The notes under the pieces were generated by a model. That model did no database searches, was not told the DNA's origin, and worked only from the letters and a program-made list of their open reading frames with translations. 64,000 bases of DNA. Source: Calditrichota bacterium (GTDB lineage: Bacteria; Calditrichota; Calditrichia; Calditrichales; J004). Shown here piece by piece: positions 9,415-18,424 of this stretch (the stretch's first letter is position 1; each line of letters begins with the position of its first letter). The DNA is taken from contig JABFGF010000002.1 of assembly GCA_013112635.1 (NCBI GenBank), positions 124,001 through 188,000 of the forward strand, given 5' to 3'. The translations under genes were made by a program, and so were the position numbers.

Positions 9415-10137
9415 CTAATTATTAAAAGCTAAACCAAAAGTTAAGCCGATACGGAACCCACTCCAATCAGAGCCAACTTTTGAGCGATTTCGAAAAAGTA
9501 GATAAGATTTATTATTATTCTGATGATGCAAATCTGCCTTATTATCTACTAAATAGTTCAATTCAAGGCGGGTAGTCAAGAATTTTAATTTTAATTGATA
9601 TGCAACGTACGGTGAAAATCCAAATGATTGTGATTGAAAGTGGTTATCTTCCCAAATACTTTCATCCCAAACAGTCAATAAATCAATTATTTCTAAAGAT
9701 GAATTTATTAGTAGAAATTTGTTGCCAATCAATAAATCAGCATATTCAGATTTATTAAGGTTGATCTCTAAAAATATGCCATATGTTTCAGCCTCAATCC
9801 AGTAATCTGTTTTGTACTCTCCAGAATAATCAATATAACCTGATCGCGCTCCCGTTGAAGAATAATTAAATAATATTCCTACATTAACATTTTTAAAAAT
9901 AGTAGTTCCAGTTTGAAGCTCAAATGAAAAATATGATGGAAAAGATTTGATCTTTGAAATTGGTACATTAAGCGAAGAACTATTGTAATCGGCGATTTCT
10001 TTTTGAACATTTTTTAATTCTGACATGCCATAGGAGGAGTAAAATGTTCCAATCCTAATAGATATATCCTGACCATAAGTAACAATTCCATTGGCTAACA
10101 ATAAAGCAACAAAAATACTGACTTTGTTTATGATCAA
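9415..10137 (-). CDS. Outer-membrane beta-barrel protein, TTG start
   Basis: 240 residues. The signal peptide is IINKVSIFVALLLANGIVTYGQ, followed by alternating strands (FELQTGTTIFKNVNVGILFN) and a C-terminus GFRIGLTFGLAFNN typical of small outer-membrane barrels. No ATG precedes the signal peptide in frame. The TTG at 10137 has GGAGG eight bases upstream, so TTG is the likely start; the nearby ATG is in another frame. First gene of the operon with two propeller lipoproteins, perhaps their membrane partner. It has no specific family I can name. Confidence 0.72.
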   Translation of the reverse strand: MIINKVSIFVALLLANGIVTYGQDISIRIGTFYSSYGMSELKNVQKEIADYNSSSLNVPISKIKSFPSYFSFELQTGTTIFKNVNVGILFNYSSTGARSGYIDYSGEYKTDYWIEAETYGIFLEINLNKSEYADLLIGNKFLLINSSLEIIDLLTVWDESIWEDNHFQSQSFGFSPYVAYQLKLKFLTTRLELNYLVDNKADLHHQNNNKSYLLFRNRSKVGSDWSGFRIGLTFGLAFNN

Positions 10138-10294
10138 AATTCATTCCTCCATGGCCTAATACTATTAATACAAAACTAAATGATAACTTAAACAATTAAA
10201 ACTGCTTTTTCAAACAGACTTTTGGCTTTTATATATACAATCTAGTGGGTATTAGTCTCAGATAGATGGGGGTTTACTATTCCGTAAAGGTCTT

Positions 10295-10852
10295 TTACCA
10301 AACTTCCGGACCTGATCTCCATTCAATTGAAAGTGGGCGCTTAATATCCAATTGGGGTGTTTTGGGCAATCTATAAATCATAGCTTGCTCATCTTTCGGA
10401 CTCTCATAGAGCCGGCCATCCTTACGATAATTTAGCGGCCCTTTCCAAAGCTGCCAACCAAGTTTCAGATAAAAATCTACCGGGTCCGGACATAACCCGC
10501 CAATTTCAAATAAATCGCTTTTTGCTACCTTTATTGTTTCTTTCATCAAAGCCGTACCAATCCCCATTTTTTGATATTTTGGGTCTGTTGCAACAGCTTC
10601 TATGTACGCTGTGCGCATAGCTTTGTTTTCAGCAACCTGAAGCCACCTTTCAATTATGCATGCATGACCGACAATTACACCTTTATCCCAGACAATAAAG
10701 TGAAGCGGATTAATAAATGCCTGAAAATAAATCCGAAGATCCTCTCCAAAAGCCCGCTCACATAGCTCAAATACTTCTTCTTGATCTTGCTTCTTTAAAT
10801 TGTTTGCAGGGATTATCTGAATTGGCCATTCCAAAGTTTTCTCTCTTTGCAT
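10295..10852 (-). CDS. GNAT acetyltransferase resembling AAC(2')-I
   Basis: 185 residues. GNAT motif A is YIEAVATDPKYQKMGIGTAL (Q/R-x-x-G-x-G/A acetyl-CoA loop). Beyond the fold, several blocks match my memory of aminoglycoside 2'-N-acetyltransferases such as mycobacterial AAC(2')-Ic: an AFGEDL block, FIVWDKGVIVGHACIIER, FYLKLGWQLWKGP, and the terminal SIEWRSGPEVW against the family's CDWRDGDVW. It starts one base after the stop of the flavodoxin gene and has no Shine-Dalgarno of its own, implying translational coupling. Resistance activity is not demonstrated; the native substrate could be something else. Confidence 0.78.
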   Translation of the reverse strand: MQREKTLEWPIQIIPANNLKKQDQEEVFELCERAFGEDLRIYFQAFINPLHFIVWDKGVIVGHACIIERWLQVAENKAMRTAYIEAVATDPKYQKMGIGTALMKETIKVAKSDLFEIGGLCPDPVDFYLKLGWQLWKGPLNYRKDGRLYESPKDEQAMIYRLPKTPQLDIKRPLSIEWRSGPEVW

Positions 10853-10853
10853 T

Positions 10854-11435
10854 TTATTTCATTTTACGTGCTAAACCAGCAACCCTTTTGCCAAGCGATT
10901 CTGCTTTCTCTAAAAACATTTTATCAACCTCAGAATCATTATTTTTTGCTTTAAAGAGTTCTTCGCTTGTGATGGCAGATGCACCAAAAGCAGAGCGCCA
11001 ACTATCACCACCAACTACGACCATTCCAAAAACCAACATTGAATGAAGAAGGTTAAGCTGCGTCAATTCTTCACCGGCAGAAATACCGCCTCCACTTACA
11101 AATGCCGCCCCGATTTTATCTTTTAATGGAGACCCTTTAAATGGCCAGTTGTTAATAAAACTCTGCATTTCCGGCGCAACATTTGCGTTATAAACCGGGC
11201 TGCCCAAAATGATGGCATCTGCTTTAAGCAAATCACTTGTTTTGGCCTTTTCAACAGACACAACTTTAACATGCACATTTTCAATCTTTTTTGCTCCCTG
11301 CGCAACGTGTTTGGCCATGGATTTTGTATTTCCTGTTTTACTGAAATAAACAATCAGTACATTTGTACTATCTTGTGCAGGTAATTGATACAAAAATAAT
11401 AGAAGAAAAATGCCAATCTTGATAAGTTTATTCAT
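10854..11435 (-). CDS. Exported flavodoxin / WrbA-like flavoprotein
   Basis: 193 residues. A flavodoxin fold starts at VLIVYFSKTGNTKSMAKHVA, whose S-K-T-G-N-T loop is the FMN phosphate-binding site. ADAIILGSPVYNANVAPEMQ, LKDKIGAAFVSGG and a terminal LGKRVAGLARK follow, as in NAD(P)H:quinone oxidoreductases of the WrbA type. Unusually, it carries an N-terminal hydrophobic segment KLIKIGIFLLLFLYQLPAQ that reads as a signal peptide, so the protein is probably periplasmic. It is the first gene of a two-gene operon with the acetyltransferase. Electron donor unknown. Confidence 0.83.
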   Translation of the reverse strand: MNKLIKIGIFLLLFLYQLPAQDSTNVLIVYFSKTGNTKSMAKHVAQGAKKIENVHVKVVSVEKAKTSDLLKADAIILGSPVYNANVAPEMQSFINNWPFKGSPLKDKIGAAFVSGGGISAGEELTQLNLLHSMLVFGMVVVGGDSWRSAFGASAITSEELFKAKNNDSEVDKMFLEKAESLGKRVAGLARKMK

Positions 11436-11569
11436 AGCTTTTCCATTGTTTAAGTTTCATTTATTTAAACAGTTAGGGATTAATACATAACTTATTAAAA
11501 ATTGTTATTATAAACTTTTAAATTTTATCTTTGCTTTAAAAACCACAAATCGTTTAGGTCTGCTAAACT

Positions 11570-13051
11570 ATGAACAGCTTAAGTTATAAAATTGGCCTTG
11601 GCTATTTCATAATTATAATTCTAAATATCTCGATTGCTATCTTTGCCGTTTATCATATTAACCAGCTAAGCGAGCCTATTGATCAGATTTTAAAGGAAAA
11701 CTATAGAAATATAAAATCTGCTGAACAAATGAAGGAAGCCCTAACAAGCCAGGAAATGATTCAACTAACAATGGTTGAAAGAGGGATGGATTCTTCCTTA
11801 GTAAATAATTTCAGGCATCACAAAACAGAGTTTAATAACTGGCACGAAAATGCTGTTAATGGAATTTCACTACCACGGGAACCGGTAATTCTCGATAGCC
11901 TGAAACTGCTTTATTCGAATTATCTTCAAAAATCTGATTCTCTGCAAAACTTTATACTCTGTGATATGACCTACAAAGAATCCAAATCGTATCACTTTAT
12001 AATTATTTTACCGCTGGCCACAGAAATAAATTTACTCTGTGTGCAAATGAAAGAGCTGAACGAGCAGGCCATTTTTAATGCCGATAATAAAGCAAGGGGT
12101 ATTTCTTTTCAGGCGAATGCTCTAATCGGAACATTTTCTGTATTTGCGATTTTGTTTAGCATAATTGCCGGGATCTATTTTACGCAGAGCATAATTCGGC
12201 CGGTTAATAAAACCACAGAGACCGTTCGCAAAATTCGCAGAGGACAATTTAACCAGAAAATCCCCATCACCACCAATGATGAGATCGCGGAATTAGGAAT
12301 TGAATTTAACCGCATGACAGACCGACTTGACAAACATATCCGGGATGTTAGCGGCCTGAAAAAGCTGGATCAAATGAAGTCTGATTTTATGTCTACAATT
12401 TCCCATGAGTTTAAAACGCCCCTCACTTCCATTAATCTGACCATTGATATTTTGCTAAATCAAAAAGCTGAGCAGTTAAGTTCTCAACAAAAAGAACTTT
12501 TAATCCTCGCAAAAGAAGATTGCACCCGACTTACAAATTTTGCACGGGAACTCCTTGAGCTTTCAAAACTTGAATCCGGCACAAAACCGATGCATTTTGA
12601 AAAAATAAATATTTCGGATTTAATTGATTTTTCCATGCAACCATTTAAAATAATGCGCGAGCAAAAATCAATTACAATTAATGTGAAATTAAATCCGGTT
12701 GATATTGAGCTTAAAGGAGATAGAAATAATCTAAGCCGCGTAATCTCTAATATGCTTGATAATGCCATTAATCATTCAAAACAGGGTGGCAGGATTGATA
12801 TTTCGGCAAGTCAGGAAAATGATAATTTGCGTTTTTCAATTGCAGACCAGGGAGTCGGAATTCCTGCCCAATCAATAGATTTGGTTTTTGATAAATTTAT
12901 ACAGGTTGGATCGGCGAGAAAGAAAGGAAATATTGGACTTGGGCTGGCAATTTGTAAAGAAATTATTTCGATGCACAAAGGTAAAATTTGGGTTGAAAGT
13001 GAACTGGGCAAAGGAAGTACATTTATTTTCACAATCCCATTTGGACTATAA
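11570..13051 (+). CDS. Membrane sensor histidine kinase (HAMP-HisKA-HATPase)
   Basis: 493 residues. TM1 spans ~8-28 and TM2 ~183-205, enclosing a ~150-residue helical periplasmic sensor domain. HAMP follows (207-258). The HisKA box is STISHEFKTPLTS with His279. The ATPase has N box NMLDNAINHS, G1 DQGVGIP and G2 GNIGLGLAICKEI. The layout and the partner NtrC-type regulator recall the Pseudomonas KinB/AlgB pair, but orthology is only inferred. The regulator gene begins 28 bases after the stop, so they form an operon. Signal unknown. Confidence 0.93.
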   Translation: MNSLSYKIGLGYFIIIILNISIAIFAVYHINQLSEPIDQILKENYRNIKSAEQMKEALTSQEMIQLTMVERGMDSSLVNNFRHHKTEFNNWHENAVNGISLPREPVILDSLKLLYSNYLQKSDSLQNFILCDMTYKESKSYHFIIILPLATEINLLCVQMKELNEQAIFNADNKARGISFQANALIGTFSVFAILFSIIAGIYFTQSIIRPVNKTTETVRKIRRGQFNQKIPITTNDEIAELGIEFNRMTDRLDKHIRDVSGLKKLDQMKSDFMSTISHEFKTPLTSINLTIDILLNQKAEQLSSQQKELLILAKEDCTRLTNFARELLELSKLESGTKPMHFEKINISDLIDFSMQPFKIMREQKSITINVKLNPVDIELKGDRNNLSRVISNMLDNAINHSKQGGRIDISASQENDNLRFSIADQGVGIPAQSIDLVFDKFIQVGSARKKGNIGLGLAICKEIISMHKGKIWVESELGKGSTFIFTIPFGL

Positions 13052-13079
13052 AACTTTTTAATAAATTTCAGGACTTCAA

Positions 13080-14408
13080 ATGACTTTAGAAAAAACAAAC
13101 ATCTTAATTGTTGATGATGAGGCAAATATTTTAAATACCATGGAAATATGCCTTAAAGATGCCGGTTATAAAATTACAACCAGCAACGAACCCCAGAAAG
13201 CCATAGAGCTGATCCAGGAAAAAAGTTTTGATATCGCTTTTGTAGATTTGAAAATGGAGCCGCTTAACGGACTGGAAGTTTTAAAGGAAATCAAATTTTG
13301 TTCACCGGAAACAACCGTCATAATTATGACTGCTCACGGTTCTGTCGACAGCGCAATCGAAGCAATCAAGCAGGGCGCGTATCATTATTTACAAAAGCCG
13401 TTCGACTATCTTGAATTACAGGTTTTTACAGAAAAAACTTTGCAATATCACCGGCTGAAAACGGAAGTTGTTTCTCTGCGGCATGAAGTTGCAAACGTTG
13501 AATTTCCCGGAAATATAATTACGCGTAGCAGCAAAATGCGCGAAATGATTTCTTTGGCCGAACAAGTTGCCCAAACCAATTTAAGCGTGTTAATCGAAGG
13601 CGAAAGTGGCACCGGGAAAGAATTATTTGCCCAGCTAATTTTTAACGGGAGTGAGCGAAACAAAAAACCTTTTGTAAAAATAAACTGCGCAGCTCTTGCC
13701 GAAAATTTATTGGAAAACGAATTGTTTGGGCATGTAAAAGGCGCTTTTACTGGCGCAATTAATGACCGGGTTGGCCGATTTGAAATGGCTAATGGCGGCA
13801 CAATTTTTTTAGATGAAATTGCCGAACTTTCTCCGGCGTTGCAAGCCAAACTTTTAAGGGTTTTACAAAGTAATGAATTTGAGCGCCTTGGCGAATCTGT
13901 TACCAAAAAAGTGGATGTCCGCGTTATCGCCGCAACGAATAAAAACCTGGAAGAAGCCATAAAAGAGGGTGTTTTCCGTGAGGATCTTTTTTATCGCCTG
14001 AATGCTGTTCGGTTAAAATTAATTCCTTTGCGTGAACGGCCTGAAGATATTACCCTTCTAACTCATTATTTTATAAAAAAATTTTCCGCGCATAAAGAGG
14101 TTGAAATATCATTCGAAGCCTTAAAACTTTTAAGATTAAATCGCTGGAGTGGCAACGTTCGTGAACTTGAAAATACTATTGAGCGCACAGTGTTGCTTTC
14201 TCAAAATGAAAGTATTGCGGTCAAAGATCTACCTGGTGAGTTAACAAAATCTGCCAAATCAGAAAGTGAAAAACTCTCACTGGAAGAAGTGGAAAAAAAT
14301 CATATCAAAAAAATCCTGCACATTTCCAAAGACCTTGCAGAGGCTTCAGAAATATTAGGGATCGATCCTGCTACTCTCTGGCGTAAAAGAAAAAAATATG
14401 GTTTATAG
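13080..14408 (+). CDS. NtrC-family sigma-54-dependent response regulator
   Basis: 442 residues. The receiver domain has the acidic pair Asp12-Asp13, phosphoacceptor Asp56 (FVDLKMEPLNG), Thr84 and Lys106. The AAA+ domain shows Walker A GESGTGKE (173-180), the sigma-54 contact loop GAFTGA (221-226) and Walker B TIFLDEI. The C-terminal Fis-type HTH ends LGIDPATLWRKRKKYGL, very close to AlgB-type regulators. AGGA precedes the ATG. It would be phosphorylated by the adjacent kinase and would activate RpoN promoters. I found no convincing -24/-12 site nearby, so its targets are probably elsewhere. Confidence 0.95.
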   Translation: MTLEKTNILIVDDEANILNTMEICLKDAGYKITTSNEPQKAIELIQEKSFDIAFVDLKMEPLNGLEVLKEIKFCSPETTVIIMTAHGSVDSAIEAIKQGAYHYLQKPFDYLELQVFTEKTLQYHRLKTEVVSLRHEVANVEFPGNIITRSSKMREMISLAEQVAQTNLSVLIEGESGTGKELFAQLIFNGSERNKKPFVKINCAALAENLLENELFGHVKGAFTGAINDRVGRFEMANGGTIFLDEIAELSPALQAKLLRVLQSNEFERLGESVTKKVDVRVIAATNKNLEEAIKEGVFREDLFYRLNAVRLKLIPLRERPEDITLLTHYFIKKFSAHKEVEISFEALKLLRLNRWSGNVRELENTIERTVLLSQNESIAVKDLPGELTKSAKSESEKLSLEEVEKNHIKKILHISKDLAEASEILGIDPATLWRKRKKYGL

Positions 14409-14657
14409 GCTTAGCCCTCATAGTGAATTTTTTTCAGAGTCTTTTGTTTATCCCTCCATTTTATTAACTGGAAAATTATTGCATAATTCAAGATCAACTT
14501 TATACTTTCTTGCAAAGTTCACGATATATATAATTCTCCAAATTCTATTTAACTACTTCTAAGAATAGTAAAAACAATTGTTTATACCACAAATTCAATC
14601 ATGGCATTATTATTGGATTCTTTCTAAGCAACTTTTTACAAAACTTAGGAGGAAACA

Positions 14658-15284
14658 ATGTCCATACACAAAGATCAAGATGCCGATTTGCGCTATAAGT
14701 ATAAACGCCGATTGGAGCTTTCTTTTATATTATCGCTTTCACTGGTTACACTATTATTTTATTCATTCAAAGAAAACAATTCCGGCCCACCACCAATTCC
14801 TGACATTCCAGATTTCACAATTGAGGTAGTGAAAATTCCGCCAACCATACAGCACAAACGACCACCAAGACCACCACAGCCAACAATACCAATTGCAAGT
14901 GACGATGAAGATTTACCGGAAGATGTCCAGCTTGAGAAGCTATTTGATCCCGAAATTGATTTTGATATTGAGCCGCCTGAACCTGAAGAAGATGAAGAAC
15001 CATTTACTTTGTGGATGGTTTCTGAAAAACCGGTTTTACTATACAAAGAAGTGCCTTATTACCCAGAGCTTGCTCAAAAAGTCGGGATTGAAGGACGGGT
15101 TACCGTAATGGTTGTTATTTCAAAAACGGGAACGGTTTTAAGCGCAACTTTAATGGGCGAGAAAAATATGTTAAGTGATGCTGCAATCGCCGCTGCTTTG
15201 AAATGTACATTTAAACCAGCCAAACAATTCGACAAATTTGTCAAAGTAAAAATGACTATCCCTTTCGACTTTAGGTTAAGGTAG
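14658..15284 (+). CDS. TonB-type energy transducer
   Basis: 208 residues. There is one TM (~22-36) after a basic cytoplasmic tail. A proline/acidic periplasmic linker follows (RPPRPPQPTIP, EPPEPEEDEEP). The C-terminal TonB domain (from ~125) contains VLLYKEVPYYPELAQKVGIE, GRVTVMVVISKTGTV, and the closing KPAKQFDKFVKVKMTIPFDF. AGGAGG precedes the ATG by six bases. It transmits proton-motive energy to outer-membrane receptors. No ExbB, ExbD or receptor gene is adjacent, and a strong terminator follows directly, so it is a stand-alone unit. Confidence 0.92.
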   Translation: MSIHKDQDADLRYKYKRRLELSFILSLSLVTLLFYSFKENNSGPPPIPDIPDFTIEVVKIPPTIQHKRPPRPPQPTIPIASDDEDLPEDVQLEKLFDPEIDFDIEPPEPEEDEEPFTLWMVSEKPVLLYKEVPYYPELAQKVGIEGRVTVMVVISKTGTVLSATLMGEKNMLSDAAIAAALKCTFKPAKQFDKFVKVKMTIPFDFRLR

Positions 15285-15295
15285 TTGGTCCATAA

Positions 15296-15326
15296 AGCAG
15301 CCCTTCCACCTCGGGCTGCTTTTTTT
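15296..15326 (+). terminator. Rho-independent terminator after tonB
   Basis: A perfect 8-bp GC-rich stem (AGCAGCCC / GGGCTGCT) with a nine-base loop is followed immediately by a run of T residues, 11 bases after the TonB stop codon. Confidence 0.93.
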
Positions 15327-15388
15327 AATAACCAGATACTTATTACCAAGGAAAATCAATTAGGATTAAAAGTATATTTTTAAAAAAA

Positions 15389-16450
15389 TTATTCAGTTGA
15401 GGCAGGTTTTTCTGTATTCAAAAACAGGGGACTTTCGAAGCCCTTTTCCTCGAAACGCCCGGAGTTTTCTTCAATAAAATCTTCAATTGCTTCAATTGAA
15501 ACGGCGTAAGTAAGTCCATAAACAACCTGGCGTGTGGAGTTTAAATAAATTTGTCCGTCATAAGGTCTCTGCATGTCAAGTTCAATTGGTTCAGTTTCCT
15601 CATCTGGGCCAAGAAAGTTTATCTTTTGCCCGGCGACGGCAAAAACCATCCCAACCATTTCAAAGTTTGGAATACCATCGCGCACTGCTAAAACTAAACC
15701 ACCGCTTATTCCGTTATGCATTGAAGCATCTAAAATAAATCCGTTGTTTCTATCTTTATTTGCACGGCCGACTATCGCCGTTGAAACCATCCGTTCTCCA
15801 CGGGGAAAACCGAACAGATAAACAAATGTCCCGGCTTTTAAATCATTGGCAGCACCTTTGGGGTAGTTAAATTCACGGATATTTACGTGCTGCAGTTTAC
15901 TATATTTTTTGCCTATAATTGCAATATCTGTGTCTTCATCACTGGCTAAAACCTCATAGTCATTTACTTCAGGAAGTCCTGTAACCGTTAATGTTTGACG
16001 AACCTTGTAGTAAACACTTTGCACAAATGGCGTTTTTTTGCCATATCTGTCTAAATAAAATGTTACGATCGTATCCGGGTAATTTACAATATGGGCACAA
16101 GTTAACAGAGCAACCTTTTGCTGATCATGAAATATAACCGTTGCTGTTCCTGTTGCAGGGCTATTAAGAAATTTTTCGCGGATTGCTTTTTGCCTTACTA
16201 AATCACCATTCAATTCTGATCTGATTAACCCATTTTTCAATGGCAAATCGTAACCTTTGTAACCAGCCATGGCATTAACTAGTTTTACATATTGAGTAAT
16301 TTCTTCCAAATAACCGGTAGTCGGAATATGTGGAAATTCCGAATCATACTCTCCATCTATTATACGCGTGTTATCACTAACAAAAACAGTTTTTGAGCAA
16401 CTTAAAACGAAGATTAGCAGCAGCGATAATAATATAAATATATTTTTCAT
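15389..16450 (-). CDS. Trypsin-like serine protease lipoprotein
   Basis: 353 residues with lipoprotein signal LLLIFVLSCSK (Cys18). The chymotrypsin fold is recognised by the triad context: His120 in ALLTCAHIV, Asp175 in DEDTDIAIIG and Ser249 in HNGISGG. GTATVIF corresponds to the strand before the histidine loop and YLFGFPRGE to the HtrA-like L3 region. No PDZ domain is present, unlike the HtrA genes at 58-61 kb. Probably anchored in the periplasm or outer membrane. All catalytic residues appear intact; the substrate is unknown. Confidence 0.82.
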   Translation of the reverse strand: MKNIFILLSLLLIFVLSCSKTVFVSDNTRIIDGEYDSEFPHIPTTGYLEEITQYVKLVNAMAGYKGYDLPLKNGLIRSELNGDLVRQKAIREKFLNSPATGTATVIFHDQQKVALLTCAHIVNYPDTIVTFYLDRYGKKTPFVQSVYYKVRQTLTVTGLPEVNDYEVLASDEDTDIAIIGKKYSKLQHVNIREFNYPKGAANDLKAGTFVYLFGFPRGERMVSTAIVGRANKDRNNGFILDASMHNGISGGLVLAVRDGIPNFEMVGMVFAVAGQKINFLGPDEETEPIELDMQRPYDGQIYLNSTRQVVYGLTYAVSIEAIEDFIEENSGRFEEKGFESPLFLNTEKPASTE

Positions 16451-16518
16451 TTAATGATCACCATGCGATTGATTGAGATGTTATACGCAACATGCATCGA
16501 AAGTTACTTGCTTAATAA

Positions 16519-17139
16519 CTATTTTAAAAAAGGATTGAATTGTTTTTCACGCCCAATCGTAGTTGAAGGTCCATGCCCAGGATATACAACTGTTTCGTCA
16601 GGAAGTGGCATTAGTTTCATTTTGATCGATTCAATTAACTGATCATAATTCCCCATATACAAATCGGTACGGCCAATTGAATCATAAAAAAGCACATCAC
16701 CAACAATAATGTCTTTTTCAAACAAAAAACAGATGCTGCCAGGGCTATGACCCGGTGCATGTAGTGTTGAAAAAGATAAACCGGCTACATCGTATTTTTG
16801 TCCACCTTCAAGAGTATGAGTTACTTTTGGAGGAGATGCAGTATCAATCCCAAACATTTCTCCCTGTTTTTCCAAAGACTCGAGCAAAGGCAAATCTTCT
16901 TTTGCAAGATAAAACGGTAAATTGTATTTCTCTTGAACCTGGCTTAAGAATCGAACATGATCAATATGTGCGTGGGTATTAAAAATTGCCTTTGGGGTTA
17001 ATTTATTTTGATCAAGATACGCGTATATTTTTTCAAGCTCATCGCTTGGATCAATAAGAATACATTCGTTTGAATTTTCCTTGTGAACAATAAAAGTGTT
17101 CATTTGGAATGGGCCGATCGTTATAACTTCAATATTCAT
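16519..17139 (-). CDS. Metallo-beta-lactamase-fold hydrolase (glyoxalase II-like)
   Basis: 206 residues, the size of YcbL-type glyoxalase II relatives. The metal motif is THAHIDH (55-61: His56, His58, Asp60, His61), with His134 in LHAPGHSPGS, the DVLFYDSIGRTDL block carrying the bridging aspartate, and His193 in YPGHGPST. It likely hydrolyses S-lactoylglutathione or another thioester, but the C-terminal substrate domain of classical GloB is missing. AGGATAAAAA precedes the ATG. Confidence 0.9.
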   Translation of the reverse strand: MNIEVITIGPFQMNTFIVHKENSNECILIDPSDELEKIYAYLDQNKLTPKAIFNTHAHIDHVRFLSQVQEKYNLPFYLAKEDLPLLESLEKQGEMFGIDTASPPKVTHTLEGGQKYDVAGLSFSTLHAPGHSPGSICFLFEKDIIVGDVLFYDSIGRTDLYMGNYDQLIESIKMKLMPLPDETVVYPGHGPSTTIGREKQFNPFLK

Positions 17140-17285
17140 TTTTTATCCTGTTTCATACTTGTTAAAATATACAAAAAAATCTTAACAATAATCTGTTTAA
17201 GATAATTTGAAACGAAATATATTATGGTTTTTTGTAGATTGTCTGCAGAAATAAAAAATTTGCCAATTTGATTCCCGGAGATATT

Positions 17286-18416
17286 TTGCATTTTATTTTG
17301 AAACACAGAATCTTTGCTGTTTTTTTTGTCCTTTTCACTTATTCATTTGTCTCAATTTCAAACCTTTATGCAGATGTAATTGAGCTTGAAGATCAAAAAA
17401 AACTATATGGGCAATTGATTTCCATTACCGACGAAATGATTCTTATTGAAACATTCAATAAAGAAAATGCTTTCATAAAAAGTATCTTTCTACCAAGAAA
17501 CAAAGTTATCAAAATAACAGATGAGTCCGGTACAATTTTGTTTAGTGATAACAAACAAAACATTCTCATCCTGAAGCGTTATTACTCTTCAATAACCAGT
17601 AATTGGGAAGAATTAAAAGACCGCATAAAAGGTTCAGCAAACGATACTTTATATTTTAAAGATGGATCAAAAGCAGCTGGTAAAGTTTTAAGCATTACAG
17701 ATGAATATGTTTTCTCACAAAAAACATCTGATGGAAACTCTGTAGACCCAAAAATTCAAGTGAATAAGTTTCGTCTGAATAAGATAAATAAAATTAACAA
17801 GATCAAAGTATTTTTTATTGATGCCCAAAAATCTCACCCAATATTTACAAACAAAGTAAAATATCCTGTTTACAGCATTTCCGGTGGAATTGTTTTGGCC
17901 CAAACAAATTACAATCAGTTGCAGGATTTATTTCAGGAGTTCTATGACAAATCGGCTATTTCGTATGAGGCAGAAAAAAGGTTAAGCGCATATTTCGGAG
18001 GTCAAATCCAATTTGAAATATTTGTAAAACCCTATCTCTCCATTGGCTATAGCGGATTTTTTTATAGAAATGATGCTATTAATTCTCTCGGAATGAGTAT
18101 GGCCAATATAAAATACACATTTCACCAAACACTTTTTAGACCATGGTTAAGCTTAGGATTTGCAGGGCATGATTTTAGCAGCGCTGAAAAACCCGGTGAG
18201 ACAAAATACATTTGGGATACAAGTAAAGGAGCGCCAAGTATGGGGCTTGGTATTGATTTAGGAGATGAACTTGGAAAAGGCTATTATCTCGCGGCACATT
18301 ATCTGCCATTTGGGAAAGGCACAACCAAAATTAAAGATTCCGATATTACTGTAAACAAAGAGATAGATTTCGCAATTCTTTTATTTTCAATTGGAATGCG
18401 ATTTAATTTTAACTAA
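17286..18416 (+). CDS. Outer-membrane beta-barrel protein, TTG start
   Basis: About 376 residues. The start is placed at the TTG at 17286 because CCCGGAG lies five bases upstream; an earlier in-frame TTG at 17268 would put the ribosome site inside the gene. A signal peptide follows (RIFAVFFVLFTYSFVSISNL then YA). Two ~55-residue soluble segments resembling each other (VIELEDQKKLYGQLISITDE; DTLYFKDGSKAAGKVLSITD) precede a barrel of about 170 residues with KPYLSIGYSGFF and a terminal AILLFSIGMRFNFN. Function unknown. The cupin gene starts eight bases after its stop. Confidence 0.72.
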   Translation: MHFILKHRIFAVFFVLFTYSFVSISNLYADVIELEDQKKLYGQLISITDEMILIETFNKENAFIKSIFLPRNKVIKITDESGTILFSDNKQNILILKRYYSSITSNWEELKDRIKGSANDTLYFKDGSKAAGKVLSITDEYVFSQKTSDGNSVDPKIQVNKFRLNKINKINKIKVFFIDAQKSHPIFTNKVKYPVYSISGGIVLAQTNYNQLQDLFQEFYDKSAISYEAEKRLSAYFGGQIQFEIFVKPYLSIGYSGFFYRNDAINSLGMSMANIKYTFHQTLFRPWLSLGFAGHDFSSAEKPGETKYIWDTSKGAPSMGLGIDLGDELGKGYYLAAHYLPFGKGTTKIKDSDITVNKEIDFAILLFSIGMRFNFN

Positions 18417-18424
18417 GGGATTTT

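Noticed and set aside
13448-13960. 170-codon antisense frame within the NtrC-type regulator
   Set aside because: Overlaps the conserved AAA+ core completely; the residue pattern is a shadow of conserved codons.
14468-14484. CTGG-AAAATTA-TTGCAT as a sigma-54 promoter before tonB
   Set aside because: The spacing between GG and GC is nine bases instead of ten and the -24 element lacks the GGCAC match; RpoN promoters tolerate little spacing change.
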